DNA from: Amyelois transitella
Taxonomy: Eukaryota > Arthropoda > Insecta > Lepidoptera > Pyralidae
NCBI RefSeq assembly: GCF_032362555.1
Contig: NC_083512.1
Coordinates: 1,538,001-1,602,000, forward strand
Direction: 5' to 3'
DNA length: 64,000 bases
The notes under the pieces were generated by a model. It was not told where the DNA came from and made no database searches. It was given only the letters and a program-made list of their open reading frames with translations. How positions within the stretch are numbered: the stretch's first letter is position 1; each line of letters opens with the position of its first letter. The position numbers and the translations under genes are program-made. Shown here one piece after another: positions 28,601 to 41,681 of this stretch.

Positions 28601-31319
28601 TGCCCAATGCCCACAAACCCCACTTAGAAACGTTTAGGTACCTAATGCAATAGTTGTAAAATCCTTAAGTTGCCTTCTACGACCAAGCTGGATTGTTCCT
28701 ATTTTCAACTCAACGGTTAACACAGGAATTAGCCCGAGTGATGTAATCCTTTAGCTATCCAACCTTATTCCTATCACATTTTTTATTAAAACACGTGATT
28801 TCCGTTTCAAAATAACTGCCTTATTAATGAATTGGTCGTAAAATGACAATAAAAGAGTAATTTACACTGCCCATCAAAGTTACGTGCCAAAATTTCAAAT
28901 CAATACTATGAAACTAATAAATTAATGTTGCCAAAACATTATGATTCCACATGCGATTGCAAAACTTAGAATCTATAAGCTTTTTATATGACTACCGGCT
29001 CCAGATTTATACAAAATTATGCATAATTTATGCGCTAAAGAATTTATTACATTTTTATAACTCGGCATTGTCTTTGTAATATTTTGTCGTTAATTTATGG
29101 TTATATCGCATTTGATTACAATAATTGAGTGCAGAAGAAATAAGAACCTCTTTATTCAAGTCGAGGCAGTAAAGATAAATAAATTGAAGTTATTTCTGTG
29201 AAACTTATACAAATATGGATGTCATAAATAAAAAAATATAATATTAAGCTTTTGGTTTTGGCGTAGCAAGAAATATTTTAAGCCTCGTAATATGATTATT
29301 AAATAAAAAAGTCTGTAATAGTTTCACGATGCATCTATTAAATAAAACAGACAAATATTACGAAGGATTATCTAAACGAATTTTAAAGGTCAACACAGAA
29401 ATTGTGTATTACCTAGACAGATTTCAAAGATTACAATATCTATTATTTAGTGTTAGAGATGACCTCAAATTTTAGTTTGATTTTGTTATTAACGTTAGAA
29501 TTGATGCTTTTAAATATTTCATAATAACTGTTAAAGGTGATTTTGTAAAAAGATGCATCATTTTCTATCCTTTACAAAATCTGAAATGAAAGTCATACAT
29601 ACTAGAAATTTATTAATTTTTTTGTCATTAGGTAAATTTTGCTCCAAAAATATGTAAACCCTATTTTTATGAGAGTTATAATTTTATTTATTTTTGCCTG
29701 TGTTTAATAATATTATGGTAACTTTTATTTGTACAATTTGTTTGCAATTAACACCGGAAGTCGATTGATATCGTTTAACCTAAAAATCTCTTATCTCAGA
29801 TCAGATGACTTGATCTTACCTTTAACTAGTACATTGCCAAACAGTTAATTAGCAGTTTTAGTATGTCGCCCGACTTGACAAACAGTATAAAGACCAAACA
29901 AATCGTGTTTTCATTACTGAAATTAAATATTAAACAGCGCCCTTTGAAATCTGTTCAAACTTATAAATAGTTTTTCTACATACTTTATGTTAGTTTACAC
30001 TTTTGTTATTATTTCATCAAAATAGGTAATTTCGTACAAGTATTTTTATCAATTGTAAAAATTTCAAGAATATTATAGGGCAGGTGTACAAGAACGAATG
30101 GCCGCGTGGTTCCATTTTATCAGACGAAATTATTTCCTAATTTTACGTGAGACTGTTGTGAAAACCATAAAATATTGGCTGCAATGTCTATGTACTTCCG
30201 AAATGGTGTAAACAAAAAAAGTCAGTGAAAACTTGACTTCCGCAAATTTTCCGGAAACGGAAAAGGGTTTTGCAACTTCTAAAATAAACGCTGTTGACGA
30301 TGATGTTCTGAGAAGTTTCTTTTAAATAAGTACTTATGCGTTAGAAAATAGTTTTAACTTTATTTTAGTACATTTTATAAAATCGATAGAAAAAATACGA
30401 TAACCAATTGAAATTAATTACAACATAAATATTGTCTATGCCGCAGAGTTTCCTGTGGCAATAGAAAAAGTATTTATTCAGCCAAAACATGTGTATCCAA
30501 TATGTGAAAATGTGGTAAACAACAAAAAAGGTTGCAGCCGTGAAAGCATGCGATTCGGATGTTTATGCAATCCAATGACGCACAAACAAATGTGTTTGTA
30601 TGAAATGCATAGGCATGCAATACAGATCTAAGCTGGTTTCGTTCTATGTTTATCTACATAAAGTCTTTATATAACATAACTTTTGTACGAAGAGAACCGC
30701 CTCCAATGAATATCCTCCTTTTTTAAAGTGTGAAATTTCTTTAACCTTCTAAGTGTCACAAACACTTTCAAGAAAACCGCATTGAAATTGGCTCAGTGAG
30801 ACGCGAGATAATCGCGGAGAAACATACATACACACAGGTCAAACTAAGAACTACCTTTTTTTAAAGGCAGTTAAAAATACAAGTCTCGAACTCACTTTAG
30901 GCTGGCTCAATACAATTTCTCTTTTATTCATACTTCGTTTACGATTTATCTTTCCGAAAAGGATCATGCCTATATATATTCTGAAGTATATTTAAAAATA
31001 GCGTTAAATCTTCCGCTTGTTTTGTTTTCTAAATATCTATAATTATCTGTCTAATTGTTTCTAATTGGCGATGCTAACTCTAACAATAAAAAAAACAGTC
31101 TATGTTACTTTTCTGCCCTTTAAATTTCAAAACTTTTTTTTAATATTTTATAATTTTCTAACACTACGACACATGATTGTCATAATATATGTATATAGAA
31201 CTGTTATTAAGTATGAAATATATTTTCACACTTATTAATTGGAAATATGTATTTTTTTTTTCTCCGAACTCACCATTTGCCGCCAAAAATACTGCCGCTA
31301 ATAAAACCGAAGCGTTCAT
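25620..31319 (-). CDS. Secreted alpha-carbonic anhydrase, complete, 6 exons
   Basis: Interconverts CO2 and bicarbonate. Exons on the minus strand: 31319-31274, 27783-27580, 27331-27230, 26978-26809, 26313-26083, 25832-25620; phases agree and sum to 966 nt = 321 residues. The N-terminus (MNASVLLAAVFLAANVALVV) is a signal peptide. Key residues by analogy with human CA II: zinc ligands H120 and H122 (LHFHWG) and H145 (EMHIIH), E132 (GSEHT), T228 (SLTTPPC) and proton-shuttle H82 (NNGHSV) are all present, so it should be active. C39 and C232 match the disulfide pair of extracellular CAs. No GPI-type hydrophobic tail is seen; the C-terminus is acidic (NEVNEFDE), which suggests a soluble secreted enzyme. 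The exon 4 donor is a weak gtcatt; exon 2 uses g/gtgggg. Confidence 0.94.
26515..26655 (-). repeat. Repeat B copy in carbonic anhydrase intron 4
   Basis: gaaggggtaggcagagacta, ttgccacgatctctgcatat and cgggtactcttgacctgacc. Confidence 0.75.
27471..27562 (+). repeat. TATG-SINE 3' fragment close to a splice donor
   Basis: catcaagccatacagctgaa through gggataaagacgtgactata; it ends 18 bp from the exon 2 donor of the carbonic anhydrase. Confidence 0.75.
27784..31273 (-). other. Intron 1 of the carbonic anhydrase, 3.5 kb
   Basis: Separates the signal-peptide exon from the body. AT-rich. One stretch (30760-30880, with gagataatcgcggagaaaca and aggtcaaactaagaacta) matches the style of common moth repeats. 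I see no coding exon or other recognisable structure. Confidence 0.7.
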
Positions 31320-33289
31320 TATCACAAAATTATTTTTTTATTTTTAATTATATTAATTAATGATATAAGAACTAATTGATGATGATCCTATCGCGCCGGC
31401 GACAGTTTATATACTACACAAGAACATCTTGACCACTGCGTTTTCAATAGCACGCCGCGACATGACGTGAGAACCAACCCTTCGGATGACTACTCGTCGG
31501 ATGAAACCATTAGAACCGGGCTTACCCGACCCACCAAATTTTTTATTTGTCATTTATTCAAAATTTTTAATCTGTAACGCTGATTTATTCTTTTGAAAAT
31601 GGAATTCCGCGCATTATTTTCACAGTTTTCTTTCTTTTCTACATGTTAGACATTAATAGTTATTTTACGGTTTCAGATTTTGTTTTTTCTGAATTATTCC
31701 ATAATATTAAGCGAAAAATATAAATATTTTTTCTCGTTTTTTTTTTTCATTTCTTCGTGCCAACGAGATTTGTCAATAGTTATAGGTTCCTAGCATTTTA
31801 AACCTTTTACCATTAAAATCAAATGATTCCTGTGGGTTTACCTAAATAAATATTGAACACCCTGCTGCCAATTACAAGTCATGACCATAAAGATTAAAAA
31901 AATATGTTTGTTAGAACTTCAAGAAAATATGGTAAGCCTTGAGACTATCCTATCCCATATAAACAATAAAACTAAACTTTTAAAATAAGTTGAAACAAAA
32001 TCAGGACAACTGTAAATTTGTAACGATATGTGATTCATTTATATTTCCTTAATATTCAACAGAGTTTATCCCAATATTGTGACGTAGAGGTATGTTTCCT
32101 GATTGATGCATGACACATTACATTACGTGTAAATTACTGTATGTTTTCCCATAAATTAATTAACTCTATGGTTCTTTTCATAGGACTCAAATATTTCATC
32201 GTCATGGAGTCTTAATAATTGTCTTGTGACTTTTGGCTCTGGTTACCCCGTAATTGATAAATTTATTTAATATAATGTCTGCGTATGTAAAGGTAACAGT
32301 GATTGTTTAATTTTTATGTTAATCAAAATATGTTAAAAGATGGTTCTTTATGTGGCCTAAGAGAACATTACGAAAGATTTTCCAAATTTCGGCAAGAACG
32401 GAAAATGACGATATTTGGACGAGCAAATCCGCGGGTATCATCTAGTCATATAGTATAAACTTATTGCAATTCAATCATTTAGCATTAATCTCTAACCATC
32501 TCAGTTTGGTCCAAAGTTTCGACTGGCAGAGAATGACTTGTGGCATTAAGTCCACCTGTTGTACATTTTACGCACATAACATTTAAACAAATAAATTAAA
32601 AAAATAATATTTTTTTTATTGTCACATTTTACCCACATAGGTACTCAAATAGGCTTAGCATTAGACGGGTTAATCCTTCAACCGGGCGGGTGGACCGAAT
32701 CCCCGAACAATAGAATGATAACATACTGTCGCGATGATGTAAATCATTGGGCTATCATCTAAACATGCCCATTGATTAGTAGACAAATAAAAAATAAAAG
32801 AGATGTAATAATAATACGCCTGTAAGGATTGAGTAATGTTACATTTTAAACATTGGAAGGCCGTGGGAGGTAAAGGTCTTATATTTTTTTTTATAATTTT
32901 TTTTTACAATAACTGATTTTGATTTATTAATAAATTCGTATTAGGATTTTTTTTTTAATTGCTCAAGGTAAGTGATTACCACAGCCTATGGACAACTCCA
33001 TTTTCTTTGATTCTGAACTCCATTTTGAGATAAATATTGTGGATTACAGATCAATATTCAGTGGATATTGTAGGATGCGTCTAAGAAATCACTCGGAAAA
33101 AAGAAGGGCATCGGATAACCCCAAGGCGAAATTATTTCACAGCACATACATGCTATCACTCTTACTCCATTTAAAATCTTTTATTTCTTAGATCATTTAA
33201 CCTATTAATAAAGATTTTTTTGTTGGCTTAATCTTTATTACGAAAAAGTCATGTACCATTTGTATTTATGTAACCGTTTTCTTGTGTAC

Positions 33290-33515
33290 TTTAGTTTGAG
33301 CGCTAACCGATTCTCTTACAGTGTAAGAAAACCGACTACGTGACCGGTAATCAGACAATATTGACTGACTGGCCGGTTGATTGGAAGAGATCCCTTCAAA
33401 GGATAAGTCCGCCATTGCAAGTGATTTATTTCCCTTATTACTGTGTACTATCTATATGACAATTAACACAATTTCTGACAAAAAAAAAGATATAACAAAC
33501 AAACAATATGGGTTA
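33290..33515 (+). repeat. LINE 3' end
   Basis: Contains gaagagatcccttcaaagga, taagtccgccattgcaagtg and ends in aacaaacaaacaa, the pattern of a LINE 3' UTR with a short A-rich tail. Confidence 0.55.
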
Positions 33516-33534
33516 AGGTGGCTGAGGTCAGATG

Positions 33535-33632
33535 GGAGGATCAGGGTTCATGGTCAAAGGCGCAACCCGGGCTCCTCTTCAGAGCGGTGAGGATGTAACC
33601 AGGACCAACGCCAGGAGGCAGAAGAAGATTAT
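33535..33632 (+). repeat. Repeat fragment ending in (GAA)n-like tail
   Basis: ctcttcagagcggtgaggat, gtaaccaggaccaacgccag and gcagaagaaga; partly the reverse complement of the unit at 20194. Confidence 0.5.
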
Positions 33633-33640
33633 TTGTTTCA

Positions 33641-33857
33641 CATACACACATACATATGGTCACGTCTATATCCCTTGCGGGGTAGACAGAGCCAACAGTC
33701 TTGAAAATACTTAATGGCCACGTTCAGCTATTTGGCTTAATGATAGAATTGAGATTCAAATAGTGACAGGTTGCTAGTCCAACGCCTAAAACAGAATCCC
33801 AAGTTTGTAAGCCTATCCCTTAGTCGCCTTTTACGACATCATGGCATGACACGGCAC
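33641..33857 (-). repeat. TATG-SINE copy
   Basis: Tail catacacacatacatatggt at left; ends in an eroded head (atgacacggcac). Confidence 0.8.
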
Positions 33858-34020
33858 ATTATTTCCTCATATATTTTTCTAATAATAAATTCATAAAAAT
33901 AACTTCGTAGACGCTTGTAGCATACGCGTAGAGATACCGCTACGAAATTCTACGAGATGGGATTTGTCGTAGAGTTCGTAGCAAATAAATGACAAGATGT
34001 TTGTTCGTACAGTAAGTTTT

Positions 34021-34095
34021 TACAATAATTTCAATTCAATTCAAAATCTCTATTGCATATCATCATAAAGTAAATCAGTTGAATTACAGTTACTG
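34021..34095 (-). repeat. LINE-like 3' end, reverse
   Basis: tcaattcaattcaaaatctc followed by tattgcatat, reverse of a 'gcaata' plus A-rich tail. Confidence 0.35.
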
Positions 34096-34103
34096 CTTGC
34101 ATT

Positions 34104-34143
34104 TCCGCCGTTCCATATTTTTAAAATAATATGGAACGGCGGA
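34104..34143. repeat. 16-bp perfect inverted repeat
   Basis: tccgccgttccatatt (34104-34119) faces aatatggaacggcgga (34128-34143). Confidence 0.8.
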
Positions 34144-34474
34144 CAGGTTTATATCAGCTGTTATGATGAATATAACAATAATAAAAAAAAATCATATTAT
34201 TTGGAGTTGATATTGATTTTTTCCATATACCTAAAATCTCGCTTTCTATATCTTTGGTTATCCGTGTCTATGCCCTCTTAAAAATGGTAAAACAAGACTT
34301 AATAAAGATTATCGTTATTTTTTTTTATTTTTAAATTATCTCTCATCACTCTTACCTGCGACGTATTTATATGTCTCAGGATTAAAAAAAAACAGCTATC
34401 AGGCTTAAGGCTCTTTGCACCGAGAGGCCGACCTCCTTATGCATGGCTACCTTTAAAGTTACACATATTATAGT

Positions 34475-34748
34475 ACTTATATATAATCACGTCTATATCC
34501 TCTGCGGGGTAGACAGTGCCAACAGTCTTGAAAAGACGGATATGTAGGCCACGTTCAGCTGTTTGGCTTTATGATGGAATTGAGATTCAAATAGTGACAG
34601 GTTGCTAGCCCATCGCCTGAAAGAAGAATCCCAAGTTTATAAGCCTATCCCTTAGTCGCCACCACACTGCACTGCCGGGAACCACACGGCACTGTCTATA
34701 TCCCCTGCGGGGTAGACTGTGCCAACAGTCTAGGAAAAACTGATAGAT
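34475..34748 (-). repeat. TATG-SINE, one near-full copy plus a second 3' fragment in tandem
   Basis: 34475-34690 runs from tail to the head accacacggca, with an internal gap. At 34691 a second 3' end starts at once (ctgtctatatcccctgcggg). Confidence 0.8.
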
Positions 34749-35448
34749 TTTAGCTAGTTAACATTCGAATTGTGACAAAGTCTTAAGTTTGATAAAGTCT
34801 AAATTGAAAAAATCCTGAGCAACATTTTAGAATGATTTGTCATTATGTTTTATTACTTACAGATTAAATTATAATTAACTCTTACACGGTAGTTTGTTGT
34901 GGTACAATTTATAAGAAAATAGTCTGAATCTAAAAGTAGTTCGATACATTCCATCTAATATTATAAATGCGAAAGTAAGTTAAGTTGTTTGTTTGTTGGC
35001 CCTACACATGTAATTTACTGACATATACATGACATTTTGGGTAGGTATATACCTACATACATATAATTAAGAGTCTGGAGAAGGGCATAGGGTACTTTTC
35101 ATCCCGGTAAAAACTATAGTTCTCATGGGATTTGCCAAAATTTATTTTGTTGTTGGCGCTAAACTGGTACGTGAAGGAGGCGGCGCTGTATTTGCACGAG
35201 TAGGTAGCGCTAAATACCGTCCGTAGGTCATTATTGACTTAATCTACCATCAAATGTTTTCATGTAATTTCGAGTTTTTTGTTTCTACCAGAGTTGTGAA
35301 AATTACTGGAGCGATCTCACTCACTCTTATCTTTGCGAGTTCCCAGTTTCACTCTCAGCCACTTAATTTCAAGGCCTGGAATCCGCTTTCTAACTTTTAA
35401 TATGAATAGGTACCTGTGTAAGTAATAATTCAATAAATAAAATATAAG

Positions 35449-35697
35449 TATACTGGGACACATTACACAGATTGAGTTAGCCCCGATGTAAGTTCGAGAC
35501 TTGTGTTACGAGATACTAACTCAACGATACTATATTTTATAATAAATACTTAAATATATAAACATCCAAGACCCAGGGCCAATCAGAAAAAGTTCTTTTC
35601 TCATCATGCCCGGATTGGATGGATGCCCATGAACCGGGATTCCAACCCGGGACCTCCGGTGTTACAGACAAGCGTATTACCGCTGCGCCACAGAGGC
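35449..35697 (-). repeat. tRNA-SINE, full copy with a small insertion
   Basis: Head at right (ccgctgcgccacagaggc), B box gggattccaacccgggacct. About 24 extra bases (attggatggatgcccatg) lie between body and B box. Confidence 0.85.
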
Positions 35698-36281
35698 AAT
35701 AATTAAGTGAAAATGAGTAGATATTTATGACATTTGACACAGATAATAAACATTCAATAACAACATAATGCATCGTTCAATTCAATACTGAAAATTCCCA
35801 CTCCCCGCCAAAAACTGTTCTTAAGTTTATCACTTACACCAATCAAATGATTACAATTCTTATACCGTACATCAAATATTTATCCACAAACAGACAAGCG
35901 TGGTTTGGCAGCCATAAATAATGTTGCCAGGTTAATTGTTAATCGTCTGTATTGACGGTGATCAAGACGTGTGCTTAATATTTAATGGCTACAGGGGGCG
36001 TGGTCAATAAAGCGTGGTTATTTTACAGAGGATGGCAAGTGCATTTCCGTAAACTAAACTCTGCTTGTCATTATACAAAGTTACATTACACTTATACCGA
36101 GTAGACAGGAAAAAACTCACAATACTCAGACTCCACGTTTAAATTTGATTGGAATTGAGTTTGAGATAATTTTCTAGCTCGGAAGAGGAATCCCAAAGTA
36201 ATTTCAGCCATTCCCTTGATTAACTTGTACAATCTAAGCGGAAGAAGCTTGAACTTGAACTTGCAGACTGGTATAACTATG

Positions 36282-36451
36282 TGGCGTGTGGTCCCCGGCA
36301 CCAGTAGAAAAAAGAAAAGCACTAAGTACCTACTCCATCTCTTTCCCATGGATGTCGGAAAAGACGACTAAGGGATTGGCTTATACACTTCAGATTCTTC
36401 TTTTAGGCGATCGGCTAGCAACCGGTCACTATTTAAAACTCAATTCTATCT
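36282..36451 (+). repeat. TATG-SINE, 3'-truncated copy
   Basis: Head ggcgtgtggtccccggcacc, core catggatgtcggaaaagacg; stops at caattctatc. Confidence 0.8.
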
Positions 36452-36639
36452 AACGAATAATTAAGACAGAATTTAATAGAAAAATCTATTCTCTTCACGT
36501 TTGGCGCCAGACAAAATTCGAATAAAAAATATTCGCTTAGCGCATCTTAAATCAAGCATTAGTTAAGGCTCTGCCTGCCGAATCACTCCGTGGATGTCGA
36601 AAAATAGGCTTCAAAACATTCAACATACATTAATAGGTA

Positions 36640-36705
36640 CATACTATCACGTCTGTCCTCCGTGGGGGTAGGCAGAGACTATAGATTTCCACTTGCAGAC
36701 CTCTC
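36640..36705 (-). repeat. Repeat B fragment
   Basis: tactatcacgtctgtcctcc, gggggtaggcagagactata. Confidence 0.5.
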
Positions 36706-37183
36706 CCACAAAAAATTCAAAAAAAATATTTGAAGGTAATTCCTCAACAGTAGGACAGAAATGGCTTGAAAAAAAAATACAGCTACCATAGAGCTCTGAA
36801 CGTCATCATCCTAGCGCTTGTCCCGCTGTAGAAGGAGCCTGGGGGCGCTTGCAAACCACAATCCAGGATTAAGCAGCAACACGAAGTGACTTCGCTCTTT
36901 GCTTCCGCCTGAACTTCAAAATATAATGAGGAATCTAAAACTTAAGGGCTGAACACACCAAAAGCTTGACATAAACAGCGCAGTTTGATAGCAGGCCCGC
37001 ATTTCTATTTAATGTGACGAGTTCTAAGAATTCTTGTATTAGAATGCTGCTTCTTACTCTTGAAATATGTCTTATTAATCCGAAAAATCTTCACCTGCCT
37101 GAAAAGGAGACCGAGGTGTTCCATAATCCTGTATTAGGTATAAAGGTCCCATCTGACCACCACCAACTTTTGCTGGAGAATCT

Positions 37184-37698
37184 TTAGGATGATAGGTAAT
37201 GGTATGCAATGCCTACCTAGGGTTCCCGGCTTCAGTCAGTGGCAAATAATAGTCCAACTGCAGTTCACTTTTTTTATTCTTGAAAACACATTTATACGGT
37301 AGCACAAGCATAAATAGTTGAAGCATAGGGTTGAAGGAGAATAGAGAAAATTTACAACACACAAGGAAAAGCGAAAGAAAAGAAACAGTTATAAAGCAAC
37401 GTAAAAAATGTGGCGCGTAAACCGAGAAATTTTTAGGTGAACAGCGGTGAAGCGCATGCGTGCGTACTTTTTTATTTCGTATGAATTTCGACTGGCGAGC
37501 GCGCGACAGCATGTGTATGGTTCCACTGCATTATTTTAATGACGATACGGTAAGAGTGATATCGTATTAAGTAATAAATATATAAATATGTATTTATTTG
37601 TGTAACTGTTTTTAATATATTATAAGTGATGTCTAGGTCTTGTTTATGAGTTGTATGTGTTAGGTATAATTTATTTAGTTTGTGTATATGTGCCTACA
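37184..37698 (-). repeat. 3' LTR of the CsRn1-like element
   Basis: 515 bp; on the minus strand begins TGTAGGCACA and ends ATCCTAA. Same length and apparently same sequence as the other LTR. Confidence 0.9.
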
Positions 37699-37718
37699 TC
37701 ACCCCCCTCCAGAGACCG

Positions 37719-40700
37719 TCAAGGGCGATAGAAATCTGGAAAATTCACACGTCGCCCCGAACGGGTGATATAATCTTTTTGGGTATTAGGTGGGAATATA
37801 TCGGAATGAGGGATAGGGTCTGCTAAGATGAAAGCAGGTTTAAGTCTGTCTATCGAAACTGTCACCTCTTTGTTATTGTAAAAAATTTTAAAATATTTAT
37901 CTCTTTTACTTATTACTTTGTGTGGCCCTGAGTAGGCAGGTTGAAGCGAACCTCGTACGGTGTCGTCTCTAAGGAAGACATGGGTACTGGTTGCCAATTC
38001 CTTATACACAAAGGGTTTTTGTGGCGCCATGTGATGCGAGGTTGGTAAAGGTCGTAGATGTTCAGCGATTTTTCTTATGCGGGCTGTGAACTCTGTAACA
38101 TCAGTAGTAGTGGGAACGTCAGGTTCGAAGAACTCACCAGGCAGGCGTAACGACTCGCCATAAACCAGTTCAGTTGCCGAGGCCTGCAAATCTTCTTTAA
38201 AGGCCGTTCTTACGCCAAGCAGAACCCATGGCAGTGATTCCGTCCAGCTGCCATCAGCATGACAAACTATTGCTGCCTTGAGCTGTCTGTGAAACCGTTC
38301 AATCAGACCGTTGCACGCCGGATGGTAGGCTGTCGTTCTTTTATGTTCGAAGCCCGTCATTTTGGATAGGTATCCGAATAAGGCGGATTCAAATTGACGG
38401 CCACGGTCAGTAACGATAACCGTCGGGCAGCCAAAACGAGCTATCCAGTTTGATAGAAAAGCTTTGGCAACGGTTTCGGCAGTGATGTCAACTAATGGTA
38501 TTGCTTCTGGCCATCTTGTAAACCGGTCAATCGCCGTCAGGCAGTACCTATAACCCTGGGATACCGGGAGAGGACCTACCAAATCTATATGGATTTGGGT
38601 AAATCTTGCTCGTGGTAGTTTGTACGTACCGAGTGGAGAATTCACATGCCGCGTAACTTTAGCGCGTTGGCACGCGATACAGGCTCGTGCCCATTCCCTG
38701 CAATCTTTCTTTACGCCTGGCCAGACGAACCTTTCGGAGACTAACTTAGCCGACGCGTTGGGACCAGGGTGGCTCAAAGAATGTAAAGAGTCAAATACTT
38801 GCCTGCGTAAGACACCTGTCACGAACGGTCTGGGAGTTGTGGTACTTACGTCGCAGGACAAAGGTAAATCACATCCAGGTACTTTTAACTGTTCAAGACG
38901 TAGTGAAGATCCTTCCTCAATAAGTTTAATTAGTTCTGGATCAGAGGCTTGGCATTTGGCTAAATGCTCGAGATTAATCGGTTCGCTCAATTCTTCGACG
39001 CGCGAAAGTGTATCTGCAACTACATTATCTTTTCCAGATATGTGGCGAATGTCGGTAGTGAATTGAGCGATGTAATCTAAATGTCTGTACTGCCTAGGGG
39101 AACAGTTAGTTTTCCTCTCGTGAAAAGCAAAACTGATCGGCTTATGGTCAGTGTAAATGGTAAAATGCCTAGCCTCAAGCATGTGTTTAAAATATTTAAT
39201 GGCCTCATAAATGGCTAACAATTCTCTATCATAGGGTGAATACTTTACCTGCGACGGGCTAAGCTTTCTTGAGAAGAAGGCCAATGGCTCCCAAACACCG
39301 TCCTTTAACTGCTGGAGAACAGCTCCAAGAGCTTTGTCAGAAGCGTCTGTTACCAAAGCTAGCTTGGCAGAGCAATCTGGATGGGCCAGCAATGCAGCAT
39401 TGGCAAGTGCTTCCTTGCAGGACTCAAAAGCTGTAAGGGAATCACCTGTTAGGCTTATTGGGTGAGAACCTTTTACAGCTCCCGTCAATAAAGCATTCAA
39501 GGGTGCTTGAGTTGATGCAGCCCGAGGCAGGAATCTCCTGTAAAAATTTAGCATACCTAAAAATCTCCTAAGCTGACGGATGTTGGTAGGAATAGGAAAG
39601 TCTTTTATTGCCTGAACTTTAGCATCCGTTGGTTTTGTGCCGTGTTCCGAGATATGGTAACCAAGAAAGGTTACCTCAGATGCACCAAGAACACATTTGG
39701 ATGTATTAATGAGCATACCGTAGTCTTTAAGCTTCTTAAAGATTATACGGAGATGCTCTTCATGCTCGTCATCCGACCTAGAAAAAACGATATAGTCATC
39801 CAAATAACAGTACACAAAATCGAGTCCCCGTGTCATTTCGTCAACAAATCTTTGGAAAGTTTGGCCTGCGTTTCGTAGTCCAAATGTCATGAAAGGAAAT
39901 TCATATAGTCCGAAGGGTGTGGTGATGGCGGTCTTCTGCACATCGTCCGGATTGACAGGTATCTGATTATAGGCTTTTAAAAGATCCAAAGTACTGAAAA
40001 TTTTGCAGCCTGAAATGCTGTGAGCAAAATCATGGATGTGCCTAATCGGATACCTATCAGGTATGGTACGAGCATTAAGAAGTCGATAGTCTCCGCAAGG
40101 GCGCCAACCATTATCTTTTTTGGGGGCCAAGTGTAATGGCGAAGACCACGGACTCTCAGAGGGACGCGCCGTACCATTAGCTAACATAGCTCGAAATTCG
40201 TCGCGGGCTATTTTTAATTTGTCAGGGGCCAGACGACGGGGGGAAGAAGAAACTGGAGGACCTGGGGTTGTGCGAATATAGTGAACAGTGTTGTGTGGCG
40301 TAGTGTTTTGTATACCGGCTGGTCTGGTAATTTCCGGAAATTCGTTAAGAATTTTATGATAACGAGAATCACCAGTCAAGATTTTGACAGAATAAATATC
40401 ATTACAATTAGGTACAGTGGCTATAGAAGATATTGAGGTTGTATTATCAATTAATCTCTTATTTCTACAGTCTACAATCAAATTGTAAAAGTTTAAAAAA
40501 TCTACTCCAATTATTGGCCTTGTAACATCGGCAACAACAAAACGCCAGCTATAATTCCTACGTAAGCCAAAATCTAAATTAAAGTAAATATAACCGTACG
40601 TAGAAATGTTAGAACCATTTGCTGCACTTAAATTAAAGTCTGTTTTCGCACGACGATCACGCAGGGCCGATCGAGGAAAGACGCAGAGATCGCTTCCGGT

Positions 40701-40784
40701 GTCGATCAAAAACTGCAGCCTTGATGTTCGATCGGTGATAAACAGGCGACCAGTGGAAGAAGGAGGGCAATCGTCGGCCACCAT
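37719..40784 (-). CDS. pol: pol polyprotein of the CsRn1-like element
   Basis: One 1021-residue frame with, in order, an aspartic protease, reverse transcriptase, RNase H and integrase, the Ty3/gypsy order. It belongs to the retrotransposon, not the host. The frame starts where gag ends (stop and start overlap as TAATG), so translation by reinitiation is plausible for this layout, which is inference. It looks whole. Confidence 0.9.
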   Translation of the reverse strand: MVADDCPPSSTGRLFITDRTSRLQFLIDTGSDLCVFPRSALRDRRAKTDFNLSAANGSNISTYGYIYFNLDFGLRRNYSWRFVVADVTRPIIGVDFLNFYNLIVDCRNKRLIDNTTSISSIATVPNCNDIYSVKILTGDSRYHKILNEFPEITRPAGIQNTTPHNTVHYIRTTPGPPVSSSPRRLAPDKLKIARDEFRAMLANGTARPSESPWSSPLHLAPKKDNGWRPCGDYRLLNARTIPDRYPIRHIHDFAHSISGCKIFSTLDLLKAYNQIPVNPDDVQKTAITTPFGLYEFPFMTFGLRNAGQTFQRFVDEMTRGLDFVYCYLDDYIVFSRSDDEHEEHLRIIFKKLKDYGMLINTSKCVLGASEVTFLGYHISEHGTKPTDAKVQAIKDFPIPTNIRQLRRFLGMLNFYRRFLPRAASTQAPLNALLTGAVKGSHPISLTGDSLTAFESCKEALANAALLAHPDCSAKLALVTDASDKALGAVLQQLKDGVWEPLAFFSRKLSPSQVKYSPYDRELLAIYEAIKYFKHMLEARHFTIYTDHKPISFAFHERKTNCSPRQYRHLDYIAQFTTDIRHISGKDNVVADTLSRVEELSEPINLEHLAKCQASDPELIKLIEEGSSLRLEQLKVPGCDLPLSCDVSTTTPRPFVTGVLRRQVFDSLHSLSHPGPNASAKLVSERFVWPGVKKDCREWARACIACQRAKVTRHVNSPLGTYKLPRARFTQIHIDLVGPLPVSQGYRYCLTAIDRFTRWPEAIPLVDITAETVAKAFLSNWIARFGCPTVIVTDRGRQFESALFGYLSKMTGFEHKRTTAYHPACNGLIERFHRQLKAAIVCHADGSWTESLPWVLLGVRTAFKEDLQASATELVYGESLRLPGEFFEPDVPTTTDVTEFTARIRKIAEHLRPLPTSHHMAPQKPFVYKELATSTHVFLRDDTVRGSLQPAYSGPHKVISKRDKYFKIFYNNKEVTVSIDRLKPAFILADPIPHSDIFPPNTQKDYITRSGRRVNFPDFYRP

Positions 40785-41659
40785 TATCGACTGCCCTTGG
40801 AGTTTCCCGCTGAGTAATCACAGGGCAAGATGCAACGATTGGCCTTTTCTCCAAATTTTGCGTGATACCAGCATAGCGGGAACTTCTGGTAGTTGGAATG
40901 GGACCGCTGCCTTGATCGGGACTTGCTATGGGTGGGACGTCGTGAACTTCGCTCTCTAGACCGTCCGCTCCTTGTTGTCAAGTCCTGAAGTCTTCTTCGG
41001 AGATGCGCAACTTCCTTCTTTAATTCTTCAACCTCGGAAATCTGGTTTTGCTGACTCATTGATGCGACCTTTGGCATTGTCGAAGTCAGGTCGTTTACTC
41101 GATCCGCCAGGTCTGCAAGATCGTCGGGATGAGCAGTAGCAGGTTGGCTTGCAAGTATGGTTTGGATACTATGTGGAAGACGGCTAATCCATATAGTTTT
41201 TAAGAAATCATCTGGCACATCCAGGCCGGCCAATCCCTTCAGATGCCGTAGAAATTGTGAAGGTTTCCGATCGCCGAGCTCTTCATGCATTAAAAGTTGT
41301 TTCAGTTTATTTTCGTTTGATGCTGTAAGGCGCTTTATTAATTCTGCTTTTAGTTTCTCGTATCTACCGACTGCTGGTGGGCTAATAATAATGTCTTTCA
41401 CTTCTCGGGAATACTTGTTATCGAGTTGGCTGATTACATAATTGAATTTCGTAGCGTCACTTGTAATTCCCGAAATCGCAAATTGTCCCTCCACTTGCGC
41501 GAACCAAATTTCTGGTTCTTCAGGCCAGAATGGTGGGACTCGCACGGACACCTTATAAATACCACCAGTACGGGACGAATCTTGTCCGTCATTTTTCTCG
41601 TCCGACTCGCGTTCCGTGGAAACGCGCTCCTCGCGTGCATCATGAAATCTCTTTTCCAT
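40784..41659 (-). CDS. gag: gag of the CsRn1-like element
   Basis: About 291 residues from the first ATG downstream of the LTR (41659). A capsid-type region is followed by a basic Arg/Ser stretch and a Cys-His-Cys-Cys motif in place of the usual CCHC knuckle, as known for the CsRn1 clade. The frame stays open upstream into the LTR, but the ATG just after the primer-binding site is the likelier start. Confidence 0.85.
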   Translation of the reverse strand: MEKRFHDAREERVSTERESDEKNDGQDSSRTGGIYKVSVRVPPFWPEEPEIWFAQVEGQFAISGITSDATKFNYVISQLDNKYSREVKDIIISPPAVGRYEKLKAELIKRLTASNENKLKQLLMHEELGDRKPSQFLRHLKGLAGLDVPDDFLKTIWISRLPHSIQTILASQPATAHPDDLADLADRVNDLTSTMPKVASMSQQNQISEVEELKKEVAHLRRRLQDLTTRSGRSRERSSRRPTHSKSRSRQRSHSNYQKFPLCWYHAKFGEKANRCILPCDYSAGNSKGSR

Positions 41660-41681
41660 TGTTCCAGACGGGGTCACCAAT

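Larger units (their letters stand above)
31320..37183. other. Gene-free region, 5.9 kb
   Basis: The first 200 bp are the probable promoter of the carbonic anhydrase. The rest is AT-rich, with the TATG-SINE, tRNA-SINE, LINE-tail and palindrome features listed separately. 31560-33280 shows nothing recognisable. A GC-richer stretch at 36785-36910 (cctagcgcttgtcccgctgt ... cttccgcctg) looks like repeat debris of unknown family. Confidence 0.65.

Noticed and set aside
37213-37512. 99-codon frame present twice (also 41711-42010)
   Set aside because: It lies inside the LTRs of the retrotransposon and shows no protein character; its two copies only reflect LTR identity.
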